Shown here one piece after another: positions 32,188 to 44,558 of a DNA stretch of 64,000 bases (the first letter of the stretch is position 1; every line of letters begins with the position of its first letter). The notes beneath the pieces were generated by a model that saw only the letters and a list, made by a program, of their open reading frames with translations, was not told where the DNA came from and ran no database searches. The DNA comes from Isoetes taiwanensis (taxonomy: Eukaryota > Streptophyta > Lycopodiopsida > Isoetales > Isoetaceae): contig JAJEKV010000034.1 of NCBI GenBank assembly GCA_021234155.1, positions 2,852,001-2,916,000 on the forward strand. The letters run 5' to 3'. A program made the translations under genes and the position numbers.

Positions 32188-33135
32188 TCAACCTCCACTC
32201 CCGGATACTTTATATGTATTCACAATTTCTATTTGTTTCTCTTCATAATAAAAATTGAGATGATCCACTTTATTAGCACCAAAAACAATCATCTTAGTCT
32301 TATTTAAATTCACCTGCATCCCCTTCTCAGCACAGAATTGTGATAAAGCGTTCAAATGACGCTGCATTCCTATAATTGAACGCGATAAGATAACCACATC
32401 ATCTGCATATAATAGTAACATTATCACATGCCCATACAAGGAAGTTCCATCCCCACCATGATTTTCTATCCAATCCTCTAACTGGTCAATAAACAATCCA
32501 AATAATGTAGGCGACAATGGACATCCCTGCTTGACTCCCAAGTTGCTTTCCACTACTTCTTTACAAGTCTCCAAGTATGGGAAAGACAATTGTATCAGAA
32601 CCTTCTCATATAGTATCTTAACAGTGTGTCTGATTTCTTCTGGCACTCCAATCATATCCATTCTACACCACAGATTATTTCTATTGACTGTATCAAAGGC
32701 TTTAGCAAAATCCACAAAAAGCGCATATAATGGTTTTCTTTTACCTGTGACTGAATCTACCATGGCACGCAAAGTAACCAAATGATCTATTGTAGATCTT
32801 TTGGGTCTAAATCCAGCTTGCCCTATGGCTCTAACATTATGTCCTTCTGCCCACATACTAAGCTTATTGTTTAACATGGTGGCAAACAATTTAGCAAAGA
32901 GGCTACTAACCAAAATCATCCTATAATTACCTAGATCATTAGCATCTCCTGCTTTATAGAGGGGAATAACCCTGTTCATTTGCCATGTTCGAGGGAATCC
33001 TTCATGTACTGCCATATTAAATAGCTGCAATAGAGCATGATGTACTTGATTCACCGCCACTTGAGCATCTCTGCTACCAAGCCTAATATGTCCCGCTGAC
33101 CTTCCCATTTGATAGTTTGCTAAGACCATGCTCAA
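32188..33135 (-). pseudogene. LINE G reverse transcriptase
   Basis: The 315-codon frame shows QAGFRPKRSTIDHLV, motif A LFVDFAKAFDTVNR, motif B NLGVKQGCPLSPTLFGLF and motif C LLLYADDVVILS, then MQVNLNKTKMIV. Only the start (truncated) and the end (frameshift at INTYKV) are lost, so the palm domain is well preserved. It is closest to LINEs E and H. Confidence 0.9.
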
Positions 33136-33268
33136 GATCTTCTTTAGTGAACATAATTTTATCTCGCGGTGTAGGTACTCAACCTCCGCCGTGCCAATAA
33201 CATTTTTTAAAATACAATTTTATGCACTTGGCATAATAATGCCACAGATCCATCGAGAGAGCAATCTT

Positions 33269-33381
<113 letters not shown>

Positions 33382-33534
33382 GAAATGAAATCAAATTATT
33401 CCGCCTCGAGACCACCGTGTCCATGAGACGCTTACAAGTTACATTCAAAATTATAAAACAAGTCATCTAGTGCGCCTTCCGGGAGAGTAACACACCGGGC
33501 TCCTCTATCTCAATCTCTCGTACCTTCCGATTTT

Positions 33535-33810
33535 TCAAACAAGCATCTCTATGTTTAAGAATGTCAACAATATATCCCCCAATGGATGCCCCTGGGTACC
33601 CAAAGAACTCCTCAAGGGATCCCATGTATGACTCTTAAGTCCTGAATAAGCACGGCAACAAAGTAAGATATGAGCCTCATCCTCCACCACACCGTCACTA
33701 CACAAGTTACAATGTCTAAGATCATGAGCGATGTCTGCCCATCTCCCTACCTCCACACCAAGATGGTGCGAGCTTAACCGGATCCTCGCAATTGATTGCC
33801 TATGCTTCAT
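33535..33810 (-). pseudogene. LINE H ORF2 C-terminal knuckle region
   Basis: The frame reads RIRLSSHHLGVEVGRWADIA, then CNLCSDGVVEDEAHILLCC, with all knuckle residues present, then a short end. It is out of frame with the polymerase pieces upstream. Confidence 0.82.
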
Positions 33811-33857
33811 AGATATGGGTTCACTAAGATATCAAGGCAATGCCTTCAATGTGGGAT

Positions 33858-35290
33858 TCATATCGAGTCCGATAGTACTCTTTCTTCACATTTGGCGTAT
33901 CCATGTCTTAGTGAGAACACTCTTCCAACCCATCCCTCAATATCTTCACATGATTCATCCGCAATTCGTGAATATCCATCCCCCCATTTCACCAGCCATC
34001 TACTAATATCCAAGATACCAACCTTTGTCACTACTCTCTGCTGCAGCAATTCTTGGCAAGCTATTCCTAGGCATATCATATAAAACCTTATGCAGATAAC
34101 GTAAGGTTTTGCAAAGAGCTTCAGCTTCAAGGGCGTTTGCATTTTAGTGCCCAGTTCCGTGTGAAAAAATTTCTTTTGTATTTTTTCCACCTTTTTCCAC
34201 CCGGCCCCCAGGCTTCACAACCATACAGTATAACCGTTTGTACCAATACTTTAAAGAGCATGCGTTTCATTTCAAAGTTCCAAATGTCAGCATTCACACA
34301 CCTTCTCTGCATTGCATATAGTGCCTTTAAGCCCAAGACTCACTCTATGTTCGATCGCCTGATTCCAATTCGGACTTTTGTCTACAAATCATACCAGATA
34401 CTTATAGCTTTCTTAACGACCTCAACTTGCTTACCCTTGTAAAGTAGCCGCACATGATCTTTTTTTTATTCGCTCCAAAAACAACAGCCTTAGTCTTTTC
34501 CAGATTCACCTGCATACTTTTAGCATCACAAAAACCGGCAAGCACATCCAAATGTCTTTGCATCCCTTGTATGCTCCGAGATAGCAACACAATATCATCA
34601 GCATATAGCAAGAGCATAAGTACATACCCATTCAAGGATGTACCATCCCTCCATGTGCTCTTATCCACCCCTCCACTTGATCTATGAACAATCCAAACAA
34701 GGTAGGCGACAAAAGGACACACGTGTTTAACTCCCATATTACTCTCTACTACATCATCACACATTCCAACAAAAGGGAAAGAGAGTTGCACGAGTACTTT
34801 TTATAAAGAACACTTACCACATGCCTAAGCCCCATCGGGATGCCCAAATCTACCATCCTATGCCACAGATTTTGCCTATTCACCATGTCAAAGGCCTTTT
34901 GAAATCCACAAATACAGAAATACAAAGGTTTTCCTTTTTCCCACCATCAATTCTAAAGCCCGCTTTGGCCTATTGTTCTAGCATTGTGACCCTCTGCCTT
35001 GCTTATCTTGCCCTGCAGAGAGGCATACAGGCATGTAAAGGCTGCCAACCATAATGGTAATGCGGAAGTTACCGGATCGATGCATCTCCCGACTTGTGCA
35101 ATGGCACAACCCTATTAACCTGCCAGCCCCTAGGAAACCCATCTCAAAGCCATATTGAACATGTCAACCAGCCTATTCAGAATCCGCTTCTCCAGCCCAA
35201 TTTAAGCATTTCGCCTTAAGGCCACAAGCATCTGCCGCTTTGCCATTAGCAAGTCTCTTGAGTCCCACCAACATCCGTGAGTAAAGGTAA
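33858..35290 (-). pseudogene. LINE H reverse transcriptase, fragmented
   Basis: Frame 34402-34791 carries LLLYADDIVLLSRS and MQVNLEKTKAVVFGAN. Frame 34127-34336 carries LKALYAMQRRCVNADIWNF and VILYGCEAWGPGG. Motif A and the finger region are readable only in scraps between 34800 and 35290. Confidence 0.8.
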
Positions 35291-35308
35291 GCATATCATC
35301 CATCTCGA

Positions 35309-35310
<2 letters not shown>

Positions 35311-35372
<62 letters not shown>
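35311..35372. repeat. (AG)n microsatellite
   Basis: AG array of about 62 bp next to the truncated end of LINE H. Confidence 0.95.
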
Positions 35373-35376
<4 letters not shown>

Positions 35377-35416
35377 TAGTTTTAACGCCACAATTAGGGC
35401 AAAGATCCAACCGGAC

Positions 35417-35418
<2 letters not shown>
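35373..35418 (-). mobile_element. SINE 3' tail fragment, decayed copy
   Basis: On the minus strand it reads TCCGGTTGGATC, then TTTGCCC, then GTGGCGTTAAAACTACTATC. It is homologous to 14302-14353 and to the end of the SINE at 61881-62145. It lies between two AG arrays. Confidence 0.6.

Positions 35419-35511
<93 letters not shown>
35419..35511. repeat. (AG)n microsatellite
   Basis: AG array of about 93 bp, followed by the ATGGTTGTTGGAGGCAAAC scrap also seen at 14513. Confidence 0.95.
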
Positions 35512-35515
<4 letters not shown>

Positions 35516-35796
35516 TTGTTGGAGGCAAACCGGTGAAGAGGAAGATGTGATGTCGTTATAGATGAGCACGGAACGTGAGAGAGGAGAAGAAGAGGAGCGC
35601 CAAATGACCGTGGAGCGCACAGCAAAGATGTGGAACCCCCCAAGAACTCCCAATGTATGCGATGAAAAAGGGAGGAGATTGAGGTAGAAGTGGCAGGTAT
35701 GTCAGCACAAATCAAGAAGAAGTCAAGAAGGGAAGTGTAGGTCTGATGCAAGTTAGCAGCGTAGACATGGGTGTTGATAAGAAAAAGAATACCACA

Positions 35797-36264
35797 TGCC
35801 TAAAGCCATGACAGGAAGAGGTTGTAGACATGTTAACACAAATAAGAGCAAGGTTAAGAGGAAAAATTAAGATTAAGGTTAATGTGAATCAACATAATCG
35901 AGCAAAATGAGGGTGAAGTAGTCAAAGGTGAGATTATGGCCAATGAAAGGCAGAAGATGGTGGTCAAAAATGCCAAGGGCAAGATGGAGTGCAAGGAGGT
36001 AAGCTAGATAGTAGAAAAGGATAAATGAAAATACAATGACTAGGTAAAGTGACAGATTATAAATAAAGCTAGGGCCATATGTAGGGTCTGAAATACTAAA
36101 GCAAAAAACAGTAGTGGACATGATAAATGAACCAAAAACACAAGGACTATCGGAAGGGACATGTTAGAAAAATAAGAACGCCTGTTGAAATGTAAAAAAG
36201 AACGCCTAATGAGAGGGCCGAATGAATGTGCATGACGGTGAAGCGGCAAGCTGCACAACAACAG
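35797..36264 (-). repeat. Inner repeat of the T-rich family, copy a
   Basis: About 450 bp with close homology to 36630-37100 (direct, 832 bp apart) and, over about 270-330 bp, to 55905-56230 in inverted orientation. Confidence 0.85.
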
Positions 36265-36393
36265 GCACTCAAAAGCGTACAACGTACAAATGCAGCCCCG
36301 AGCGATGCAATCCTCCAAGGAGTACGGAATGATGAAGAGCCCGATACATAGACAGTCAAATGACACTCGGAAGTTCTCATATGAATGCAGATC

Positions 36394-36409
36394 ACAGACT
36401 TATGTCCGT
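36394..36409 (-). other. Hairpin ACGGAC-ATAA-GTCTGT
   Basis: Six-pair stem with an ATAA loop in the sense (minus) strand. It is homologous to the plus-strand hairpin at 57997-58012. The single base difference makes a G-U wobble in the sense strand. Confidence 0.6.
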
Positions 36410-36629
36410 GGAGATTTTTCTCATTTGAATACAGATTGATCGAGTTAGCAAGGCAAAAAAATGGAGAAAACTCCCCATACTGAAAAATCAAGGAAAGAAG
36501 ATACAATATGAAAATACTACATGAACTCTAAAACAACGAAGGCTTCAAAGGATAAATATGTTGCAAAGGAGCTCTCAAATGCAAAACAGGACAAAGTGCA
36601 AAAAACATGGCAAAGAGAAGAATGTCAAA

Positions 36630-37100
36630 CTAAAGCCATGACAGGAAGAGGTTGTAGACATGTTAGCACGAACAAGAGCAAGGTTAAGAGGAAGAATCGA
36701 GATTAAGGTTAACGTGAATCAACATAAATCGAGCAAAATGAGGTTGAAGTAGCCAAAGGTGAGGTTATGGCCAATGAAAAGGAGAAGATGGGGTCAAAAA
36801 TTCCAAGGTCAGGATGGAGTGCAAGGATGTAAGCCAGATAGTAGAAAAGGATAAATGAAAATACAATGACTAGGTAAAGTGACGGATTAAAAATAAAGCT
36901 AGGGCCATATGTAGGGTCTGAAATACTAAAGCAAAAAACAGTAGTGGACATGATAAATGAACCAAAAATACAAGGACTATCGGAAGGGACATGTTAGAAA
37001 AATAAGAACGCCTGTTGAAAGGTAAAATATAAAAGACGCCGAATGATAGGGCCGAATGAATGTGCATGACGGTGAAGCGGCAAGCTGCACAACAACTCAA
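36630..37100 (-). repeat. Inner repeat of the T-rich family, copy b
   Basis: Direct copy of 35797-36264. The alignment begins at AAAGCCATGACAGGAAGAGG in both and ends near GCAAGCTGCACAACAAC. Confidence 0.85.
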
Positions 37101-37556
37101 ATCGATGTGAGCGATTAGTAAGGAGGAAAATCAACAATACATGAAAAAAAGAAGATAGCATCACCCCAAATGTCTTGGATTGGTGAGGTTGAGGATACAA
37201 ACCCACAAGCTATAGAAAAATAAAGATATGCTTTAAATATAAAAAGATCACAATAAATCCAGAAGAACGAAATGGATGCATTAATTTAATGGGTTGAGAC
37301 ATATGGTGTCAAATAGAGGATCAAGATTAGAGAAGCAAGAGAGACGTAGATAATAAGGGTCAAATAAATATCTGTAAATGAGCATACAGATAATAGAATA
37401 GAAAAAGCTTGTTCAAATATGAGAGGATCAAAAAATATATGTTGGCAAGAGGAGCCCAGTTAAAGCTATCTATGACGAGAGGATAACAACATAAGTAGAC
37501 GAGATGAGGCCCGGGAAAGCGAAGTCTGTACGATGACTACAAGAGAAGAAACATAC

Positions 37557-37652
37557 GTTAGCGGGAATATTAAACTCAACCAACTAAAGCTAAAAACAAA
37601 ATGGGTTAGCGGGAATATTAAACTTAACCAACTAAAGCAAAATCCAAAATGG
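37557..37652. repeat. 48-bp tandem duplication
   Basis: TTAGCGGGAATATTAAAC begins at about 37557 and again at about 37605, each time followed by an AACCAACTAAAGC block. Confidence 0.8.
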
Positions 37653-37659
37653 ATTGACA

Positions 37660-37720
37660 GTACCAGGGCTCGAACCCCCATCCATAAGATGACAAACCTA
37701 CACCCTAACACGTCAACCAT
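37660..37720 (-). other. tRNA-like segment (B box and T arm)
   Basis: On the minus strand GGTTCGAGCCC matches the internal B box of RNA polymerase III genes. It is framed by a 5-pair stem TGGGG/CCCTG (one wobble), as in a tRNA T arm. The D arm and acceptor stem are not convincing. It may be the head of a decayed SINE inside the T-rich copy. Confidence 0.4.
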
Positions 37721-38464
37721 CTGTTATCTGTGCAAAATCGAAAAAGCAATCGAAGGATTCCATTCGAAAAAACAACCTGGACCAGAGATGCATGCGAGAA
37801 ACGTTACGCCTGCAATTGACATGCATAAATCAGCCAGCATGCACGAGGCAATTGTGCTAAGGAAGACTGAATCACGCCTGTAAAATGCATAGAAACTGGC
37901 AAAGCAAGATGAAGACTTCTCAGATGCCGGAGCTGCCCAAATCTCTATGAATGGATTCGATGCTGACGAATCCGCCCTGCATGCAACAAAATACTGCAAA
38001 GAAAGATACCAGGGCCGCCTTCAAATCATTGATGTCCCTGTGAGGAAATAACCCGTCTACTATCTGTGCAAAAAACAAAAACAATCGATGAGCTCCATCC
38101 GAAAAAAAACAATCTGGACTAGATGCATGCAACAAAAACGACTCCTTTGCACAAATCAGCCAGCATTCACGAAGAAATTGCGTGAAGAAAGAAGAAATCA
38201 CGCCTCAGATTGTGAATCCTCTGCATAGCATGCAAAGCAAAGAAATTCCTTTCAAGAAACCATGAGAAAAAGCAACGCAAAAGGGAAGGAAAGAGAAAGA
38301 GCAATCTAAAAGAGAAGAAAAGAGGAAGAGCAATCTAACAAGGAAAAAGAGAAAGAGCAAATCTCCAAAGAGGAGAAAAGAGGATGGAGAGAGCCAAGGG
38401 AAGCAACGAGAATAGAAGAAGAGTTGCTGTGAGAAGACGCCGACAACCGGTCCGAAAGAGAAAA

Positions 38465-38526
38465 TGGCCTTATATAGTAGCTCGTCCCTTCCCAGAATGG
38501 CGATCCGATCGCTCGGATCGATGCTA
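38465..38526 (-). promoter_or_regulatory. TATA-like box with half dyad, start of the T-rich copy
   Basis: In sense orientation: CGATCCGA..TCGGATCG dyad, then ATTCTGGGAAGGGAC, then TATATAAGGCC. The 5' arm (GTCCCTTCCCAGAAT) of the larger dyad seen at 58905 is missing here. Confidence 0.55.
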
Positions 38527-38934
38527 TTATTTGGCTACAAGTATGGGTCCCCTCCTCTCATGCTAACATAGTATTGTTTGGCTGCAAGTACGGATCCCCT
38601 CCGCTCTTTGTGATTCCTTTGTTCTGTTTATGCTGGTATTTGGCTAGAAGTGGATACGGAGCACTCAAGAATTTTTGCAAAACGACTCATCACGACTATT
38701 CTTCCCTCTGCCTGATAGGAAGTTGTTCTTCCTTTTGTATGGTAAAGTTGTTATCACTTGTGGCCTTTAAGTCCATGTACTTGCTCTGCTTTAACTTAAG
38801 TGAAAAGAAGTTGAGGAGTAGTCTAAATGAGCAGGGGCATATAGTAAGCATGATTTTTTGTACTTTGGATTGGCTTATCCATATATTAAGATTTATTCAT
38901 GTTATTCTAAAGCATCTAGGCTGATAAATGAGAA
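38527..38934. other. Spacer, no gene seen
   Basis: Frame 38574-38924 is open for 116 codons but is T-rich and hydrophobic with no domain. A short direct repeat (GGCTACAAGTATGGGTCCCC and GGCTGCAAGTACGGATCCCC) is present near 38532 and 38580. Nothing else is seen before the LINE I tail. Confidence 0.5.
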
Positions 38935-38959
38935 TGAGAATGAGAATGATTTTTTTATC

Positions 38960-38988
38960 GTCCACTGAGGCCAATCGGCCTATGGGAC
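38960..38988 (-). other. LINE I terminal two-tier hairpin
   Basis: Outer stem GTCC/GGAC, inner stem AGGCC/GGCCT with loop GATT. It lies directly before the ATTCTC tail. Confidence 0.8.
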
Positions 38989-39007
38989 CTACAAGGAGCG
39001 CAGCAAA

Positions 39008-39078
39008 CTTATTACTGTCCGGGTTAAAAAACCCCCGCCCCGAAGGGTTTTCGAGGGAAAAACCGTGGCAGTAATAAG
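39008..39078 (-). ncRNA. Structured three-hairpin RNA module in the LINE I 3' UTR
   Basis: In sense orientation a perfect 10-bp outer stem (CTTATTACTG/CAGTAATAAG) encloses a GGTTTTT..GAAAACC element, a CCC-TTCG-GGG hairpin and a CGGG..CCCG hairpin. The same core with different outer stems lies at 59592-59669 and 60394-60474. There the tetraloop is GAAA instead of TTCG. Function is unknown; a 3' recognition or processing signal is a reasonable guess. Confidence 0.65.
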
Positions 39079-39123
39079 AATGTTGTCAAACTGTACAAGT
39101 ATATATCAATGTATATATACATG

Positions 39124-39405
39124 TCAAGTGTGTGCCCGAGGACACATCTGATCTCGCATGTCCATAACCTCCTGAAGGTATGATCCCAGCACCCGTACGG
39201 ATGCTGTGCTCAATGTCACATGTAATGGCTGGCCAGGCCTGACCAACTCAGCATAGCGCGTCCGAATTTGATCATATGCTGGGCAACTTTGAAGGGTATG
39301 AGATTCATCCTCAATGACTCCCATTTGGCAGCATTGACAGCCCCTGTGCGACTGGAGGCAATGAGTCTGCGCCTTTTCATGGGCAAGTGGGTACGCAGGT
39401 AGCAT
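39124..39405 (-). pseudogene. LINE I ORF2 C-terminal knuckle region
   Basis: The frame reads HCLQSHRGCQCCQMGVIEDE followed by SHTLQSC. It keeps a CX2CX9-10HX4C arrangement like the other LINEs here but with a divergent sequence around it. The end is acidic-poor, unlike the AG-tailed family. Confidence 0.75.
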
Positions 39406-39525
39406 TGCGGGCCTCGTTCCAATGTGGGATTTATGTGGCGCTGATAGTGTGTTGTCTTGACATGTTCAAGGGCATTGGCATCCCAAAGCTTGCTGAGGAA
39501 GCAAGCGTCAAGATATTGCCTCAAG

Positions 39526-41157
39526 CTATGGCGATCGCCTCTGTTTGCATATGTACGCACTGTGTTCTCGCACATTCCATCTAGCCAACCATTGAGCTCT
39601 CTTTTCCCTCCAACAGCCTTGAGGGGCGCCGCGCCCCATTACCATGACATAAGCTAGTTTAGGGAGACAAGCATCGTCCATATTGACCACCTTCGAAAAA
39701 TAGACAATGTGGCTTATCAAGGGGCTCCTCCGAAGAGGCAAGAAACTCGCCTCCCAAAGAGAATTTGATATGGAACTGTGGACTTCACCCCTAGTGCTCG
39801 TACTAAGAAGGCTTTCCTGGACCTGCTCCAAGTCATTCCAAGTAGCAAGTGATACCACTGGACCCCATACTTCCACCCTTCAGATAAAAGGACGGGCTCT
39901 ACTAAGACCTTGAGCAGGTGTGATTGATGGGCCCAATCATACAACTCCACTTTATGACTCTTGTTTTGCATTGCATATAGTGCCTTCCACCGCCATCACC
40001 GTAGCCATATGGATGTGTCCCAAAGGCATAGTAGAAGGAAACTCCACTCCCAAATACTTGTATGTGGATGCAACTTTCACATTCGCCTTGGTAACTGAAG
40101 GAGGGACCCTCGGTGACGGAAGATGATATGAAAACCACCTTAGTCTTGGCCGGGACGCCGCATATTAGTCGCCATGCGAGAATCGTGTCCGGGCATCGAG
40201 ATGTCGTTGCATGTCCGCTGGTGTGTAAGCTAGGAGGTCCACATCATCAAAGATATATTAACTGTCTGATGATGTGATAGAGAAGGTGAGCTCCATCGCC
40301 CCCATTATCAGCAAGCCAGCTCTCCAATTGATCAATGTAAAGCCCAAATAATGTTGGGGAGAGAGGGCATCCCCGACGAACCCCGGATACTACTATCAAA
40401 TGGTTGGCTTGTCTGCTGCAACCAATTCGAGCATCTTTCATATAGCTCGTATTAATCGTGATTCTCGCAAAATCTACAGAACCCCAAATTGTAGCCTTTG
40501 CCCATAGTTTTTCCCCGAGGCACGGTGTCAAACGCCTTCACAAAATCCACAAAACAACAATATAGATCCCGATGGCGGTTCCCGCCGTCTTCAATCGAGT
40601 TCGCAACGTGAAGATGTGGTTAATGGTTGAGTGCCGGTCCAATCCCGCCCGGGTGAGGGCCCGTGACTTCTTGCCCTCCCCGCCCGTCGGCCAACTGCTT
40701 TCGAGAATCCCAATAGCGCTTTTGCAAACACCGAACCGACCATGATTGTTCGGTAATTACCGGGCAAAGGTGTGGGTCACCGCCTTATAGATGGGAACAA
40801 CTCGCTATTGGTCCACTGCCGTGGGAAGCCTTCCCGTAATGCCTTGTTGAACAAGGCTACAAGATCTGGTATTATGGACGGCCCCGCCCCACTTAAGCAA
40901 TTCTCGCCGCATACCATCCAAGTCCGGGGCTTTTTCCATTGGCAAGACGTTGTAAGCCTTTGTTCCACGTCCGATCTCGGATTTCCAAAGACCGGGCCTT
41001 CTTGCAAGGGTAATGCTGCATGTGCACCCTGAGGGTCATATAGCTGTTGCAAGTATTGCCTCCACTGCTCGGGAGTGATATTCCCTGTGGGCTGTATTGG
41101 CTTTCTAAGAGCCCTTCTCCAGAAGGTCCTGGGGTGACGTTCCAGGAGGTAAAACAT
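39526..41157 (-). pseudogene. LINE I reverse transcriptase region, fragmented
   Basis: Frame 40247-40531 has RRGCPLSPTLFGLYIDQLES (motif B). Frame 40777-41157 has FWRRALRKPIQPTGNITPEQ and RQWTNSELFPSI (the part before the polymerase). Frames 39717-39971 and 39526-39876 cover VLVEPVLLSEGWKYG and what follows. The YADD box near 40230 is not readable. Multiple frameshifts. Confidence 0.78.
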
Positions 41158-41545
41158 TTCCCTTTGAAACAGACTACAACATATGTATTAAGACTAGTTC
41201 TTTTGCTTGATTAATACAAGTGGTAAATTTGACTAGTGGCTTAATACTACAATAGCTTCTAAAGGTCATTAATACAAGGGATATCTGAAGTTGTTATGAT
41301 GTAAGACATAGATGTCTGGTTGCTTGGTAACCAATTTAAGACAGTGTGTACTGGCTACAGTTTGAAATTTGATTTTTCTCGTAGTTGCTTGATTACAAAG
41401 TTACCTTTGTCTCAAATATTATATAGGATAACAGACTAAAGGAACACAAGTACCAAGTTTGAATGCGTTCAAATTTTTGGATTGATAATACAGTGGATGG
41501 ATTGACTGAAACTGATGCTGCTCTAGAATACTACGTTAGGCCCCC

Positions 41546-41577
<32 letters not shown>

Positions 41578-43872
41578 GTTGTTGGGACGCATACTTTAGG
41601 CATTGGCATGCTATTATGTAAGTCCACCAATTTCAGGGGAGGTTATCACCTTCAAACAATTTTTTTAGGTTCTTTTGCCCTATTGTGCATTTCATAAGCA
41701 TTTCCATTTGCCTTCCTCTGATACATAAGGCATAGTCCAGATACTACCCTTTGTTTCTACGTGTGCGCCTCTAATATACAAATCCGGCCAAGGCCTCTGA
41801 TGCCAACTACCTCCAGGCTTTTCTTGCTGATAAATAGAATAGAATAGTTTACCACTAATATGCGGTTGCAGATCCATACATTGTGTCCAATTCGGATTAT
41901 CTCAGGCAGATGCGATGAAGTAACTTCATGGTGCTATTATAAAAGCAGAAAAAACATGGAGGCTAATTGGATAGATTGCAATGCAAGCTATTGCACAAAT
42001 ATATCAGCCCAAAGGCTTCATTCCAGGTCATTTATAGATTGCTTGAATATTGGCATGATGAGGACACAAATAATGTCTTGAGCATACGAAAACAAGGTGT
42101 GTTACACATATAACATGACAGGAAATGCATGGCATCCAGCAGTTCTAGTAGTTTATGGTTGATGCCAAATAGCACAAGTTATTATAGCTTGGTTTCTTTA
42201 TTGGATTAACCTCTTCTATTTATTTAATCTATTCTACTATTTTATATCAGACCAGTTGAGTTCCTTGTAATATGGATGCATTTGAATAATCTAGATGAGA
42301 CATTATTGTTGTGATTTGCTGCTACAAATGTTGTTGCAAATTCAAACATTAAAAAGCTAATATTTAATGGTTTTTGTAGTGTTGACATGAGAAATGTCAT
42401 TGTTCAGATTCTACTGCTGTATATATTCAAAATTGATGAACTAATATAATGATTAGCCGTTCAAATTGAATTGTTTCGCGCATTGGCTTTGAGACATATA
42501 TTTTTAACAAAACACGGTGAAGGGTTATACGCCGTGGTGTTCCATAGCTTACTTGTTAGTCCTTTCATTGTTACCTTGCTCAGGCTAACATTTGTCTGAT
42601 TGATTGCAGGTAACCGGGACTCCACCTCCTTGTTTCTGTTCATTTAGGATGATGTTACAAGTTATACATGATGTGATGATTATTTGAAAAATCCAGATAA
42701 GTAGTCTGAAATAAGTAGAATAGCAAGAATGAATTTGCTCCAAGATATTATGTCTTAATGCGTATATTATATCTTAATGCACAGGACAACATTTACTTGA
42801 CTCAACATGGCTATGCATTTGACAAGCAAGGAAAAATGATAAGAGATGTATTATGAAGGTTTCTTACAAGATCTCTTATAAGCTAGTTTGTTGGATCAAG
42901 TCTTATATTCATTGAAGCTTGTAGCCCACAATGATAAACGAAGAACAACGAATATGAGATGTTTCTGTTTTACACTATCTTATAGAAGGTACAAAAATGG
43001 AATGAAATATGTTTATATGAGGACAGGTACTTTGTTCTATCCATCTACATGAATTTAGATAATAGCATATCATAGGGATTTTTTTGATTATTTTGTAATG
43101 TCTTTGACATTATTATTATTTTACTTCAACATTTCAACATGTTGTAGTCCATGACGAGATAATCTTAGTGCAGTTTGCTGGTTATGTTTATCTATCCTAT
43201 TTTTGAATTCACTATAATTTGAACTTAAATTTGACTTGTACATAACACATGTTTATGGATACAGGCTTTGTGAACTTGAACTTGACTTGTACATAGCTCA
43301 TATTTCTGGACATGGGTTTCTTGAGATAAAAAGTCTCTTTGATTATATATAAAGATAAAAAATTGTCTTGGTGGCTAGTTCAAGTTGAAAAATCAATATC
43401 CAAGTCTTGGCCTAAAGAAAGTTGCACCTGTTCTCTTTAGGGCTGCTTATTGAACTCTAAGTCCTCAATCTGCAGATTAGATGGTAAGGTTAAAGTCTTG
43501 AAGAAAGATTTAAGGTTTTTTTTTTTTTGAAGGACGAAAAAAAAGGTTTACTAATCAAGAATAAAATCATCTGTGTAAGCACAAGAAGATGCATCTGGAA
43601 CATGAACCTGAAGCAATGTGTACTTACTTCAACAGAGGAAACTAGTTGTAAACATTCATATGCTATATCTTATACCTTATTCGACTTTATATACTTGGGT
43701 TAAGTAAAATTTATAGAGACAACCATAGCTAACGCTATTTTTCTTTAGTATCTAAGTCTTGACTCGCCTCACTTCCAAGAGAACGGATCTCTCTTAGCCC
43801 AACCAACTAGGGACTGCCATGCAGCACCCCTCTAGACCATGGGTTTGGATTTTTTTTAACCACTCCTCCAGA
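41158..43872. other. AT-rich intergenic DNA, no gene seen
   Basis: No frame longer than about 75 codons and no domain. Frame 41692-41877 (minus, 61 codons, with GGSWHQRPWPDLYIRGAH) has exon-like composition but is not recognised. A C6T26 homopolymer run lies at about 41541-41572. No terminal repeats found. Confidence 0.55.
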
Positions 43873-44558
43873 TCACGGTACATATTCTATGAGACATACT
43901 GACTGCTTGTATTGAAACCCCCACAACAATGTCAACACTTTACTTAGACTACCTAGAGCATAAACTTCCGTTGTTTCCTTGTATAAAACTCCAGTGCCTA
44001 TATGGCCGTGATTATATGCCAGCACCACATGCCTACCAAACTGACGGGGGCCAACCATGTTTTGGGAGTTGTTCTATCGTAACAGTAAGGTATTGAACCC
44101 AAATATGGTCTTTCACGTCTGATTCCATAGAGGAACATCTATAAGCCATTAATATCTTATTCTGGACTACAACAATGACAGCATGAGCAGATGAATAAAT
44201 GCCATGGAAAATGTGGTGGCTCTTAGATTGACCACAGGATCCAACCAAAGTCAAGGTGAAATTCCTTTTGCTTAGCTGGGGGGGCCATCAGTAAGGTAGG
44301 ACGCCAAGAGGACACATTGGCAATCCAGTGCACTGTTAAATAAAGAAATCCAAAAGTGAGGCTTGCTAAGATGTTGGAGGTCCCCCTCTTTTTCAATGCA
44401 AAGTCCGTCTGTTCCGTCTGGGGCAAGAAAAAGCATAGTGAATTTGGATTCAAGTCATTATGTGGCCAGTTGGCCTGAGCAAGATTAGTTGCAGAATCAG
44501 CCAAGCTTGTGGTGATGTCTGTCGGATGTAAAAAATCGGCCTGAGGGAAAAAAAACAA
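43873..44558 (-). pseudogene. Possible decayed gene fragment, not recognised
   Basis: Three adjacent minus-strand frames (44223-44558, 44033-44254, 43873-44058) have non-repetitive, protein-like composition. Examples are ADSATNLAQANWPHNDLNPN, HIFHGIYSSAHAVIVVVQNK and FGRHVVLAYNHGHIGTGVLY. They could be one protein broken by two frameshifts. I cannot name the family. No transposon motif is present. Confidence 0.35.

Larger units (their letters stand above)
35512..38526 (-). mobile_element. T-rich non-coding repeat family, minus-strand copy
   Basis: On the minus strand this starts with a half dyad and TATATAAGGCC (38526-38465), followed by about 3 kb of T-rich sequence with no credible protein, and ends near GGTTTGCCTCCA at an AG array. 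It shares its start block, a hairpin block (36394-36409) and a ~330-440-bp inner repeat with plus-strand copies at 46885-48194 and 54000-60665. No reverse transcriptase, transposase or clear terminal duplication is seen, so a non-autonomous element is the best guess. Confidence 0.6.
38929..41157 (-). mobile_element. LINE I: GC-richer LINE of a separate lineage, decayed
   Basis: On the minus strand it holds the region before the polymerase (41157-40777), polymerase motif B (40531-40247), the thumb (39971-39526), the C-terminal knuckle (39405-39124), a structured 3' UTR (39078-39008), a terminal hairpin (38988-38960) and an ATTCTC-repeat tail. The tail differs from the TC tails of LINEs A-H. 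Base composition is clearly richer in GC than its surroundings. The 5' end is truncated near 41157. Confidence 0.88.

Noticed and set aside
35879-37206. Repeated minus-strand frames (MSTTVFCFSISDPTYGPSF and similar)
   Set aside because: They arise from the repeated T-rich block at three places. Frames are not kept open equally and composition explains them.
39008-39078. Known self-cleaving ribozyme
   Set aside because: The CUGAUGA/GAAA hammerhead core, the twister core and an HDV-like double pseudoknot could not be fitted by eye. A covariance search would be needed to be sure.
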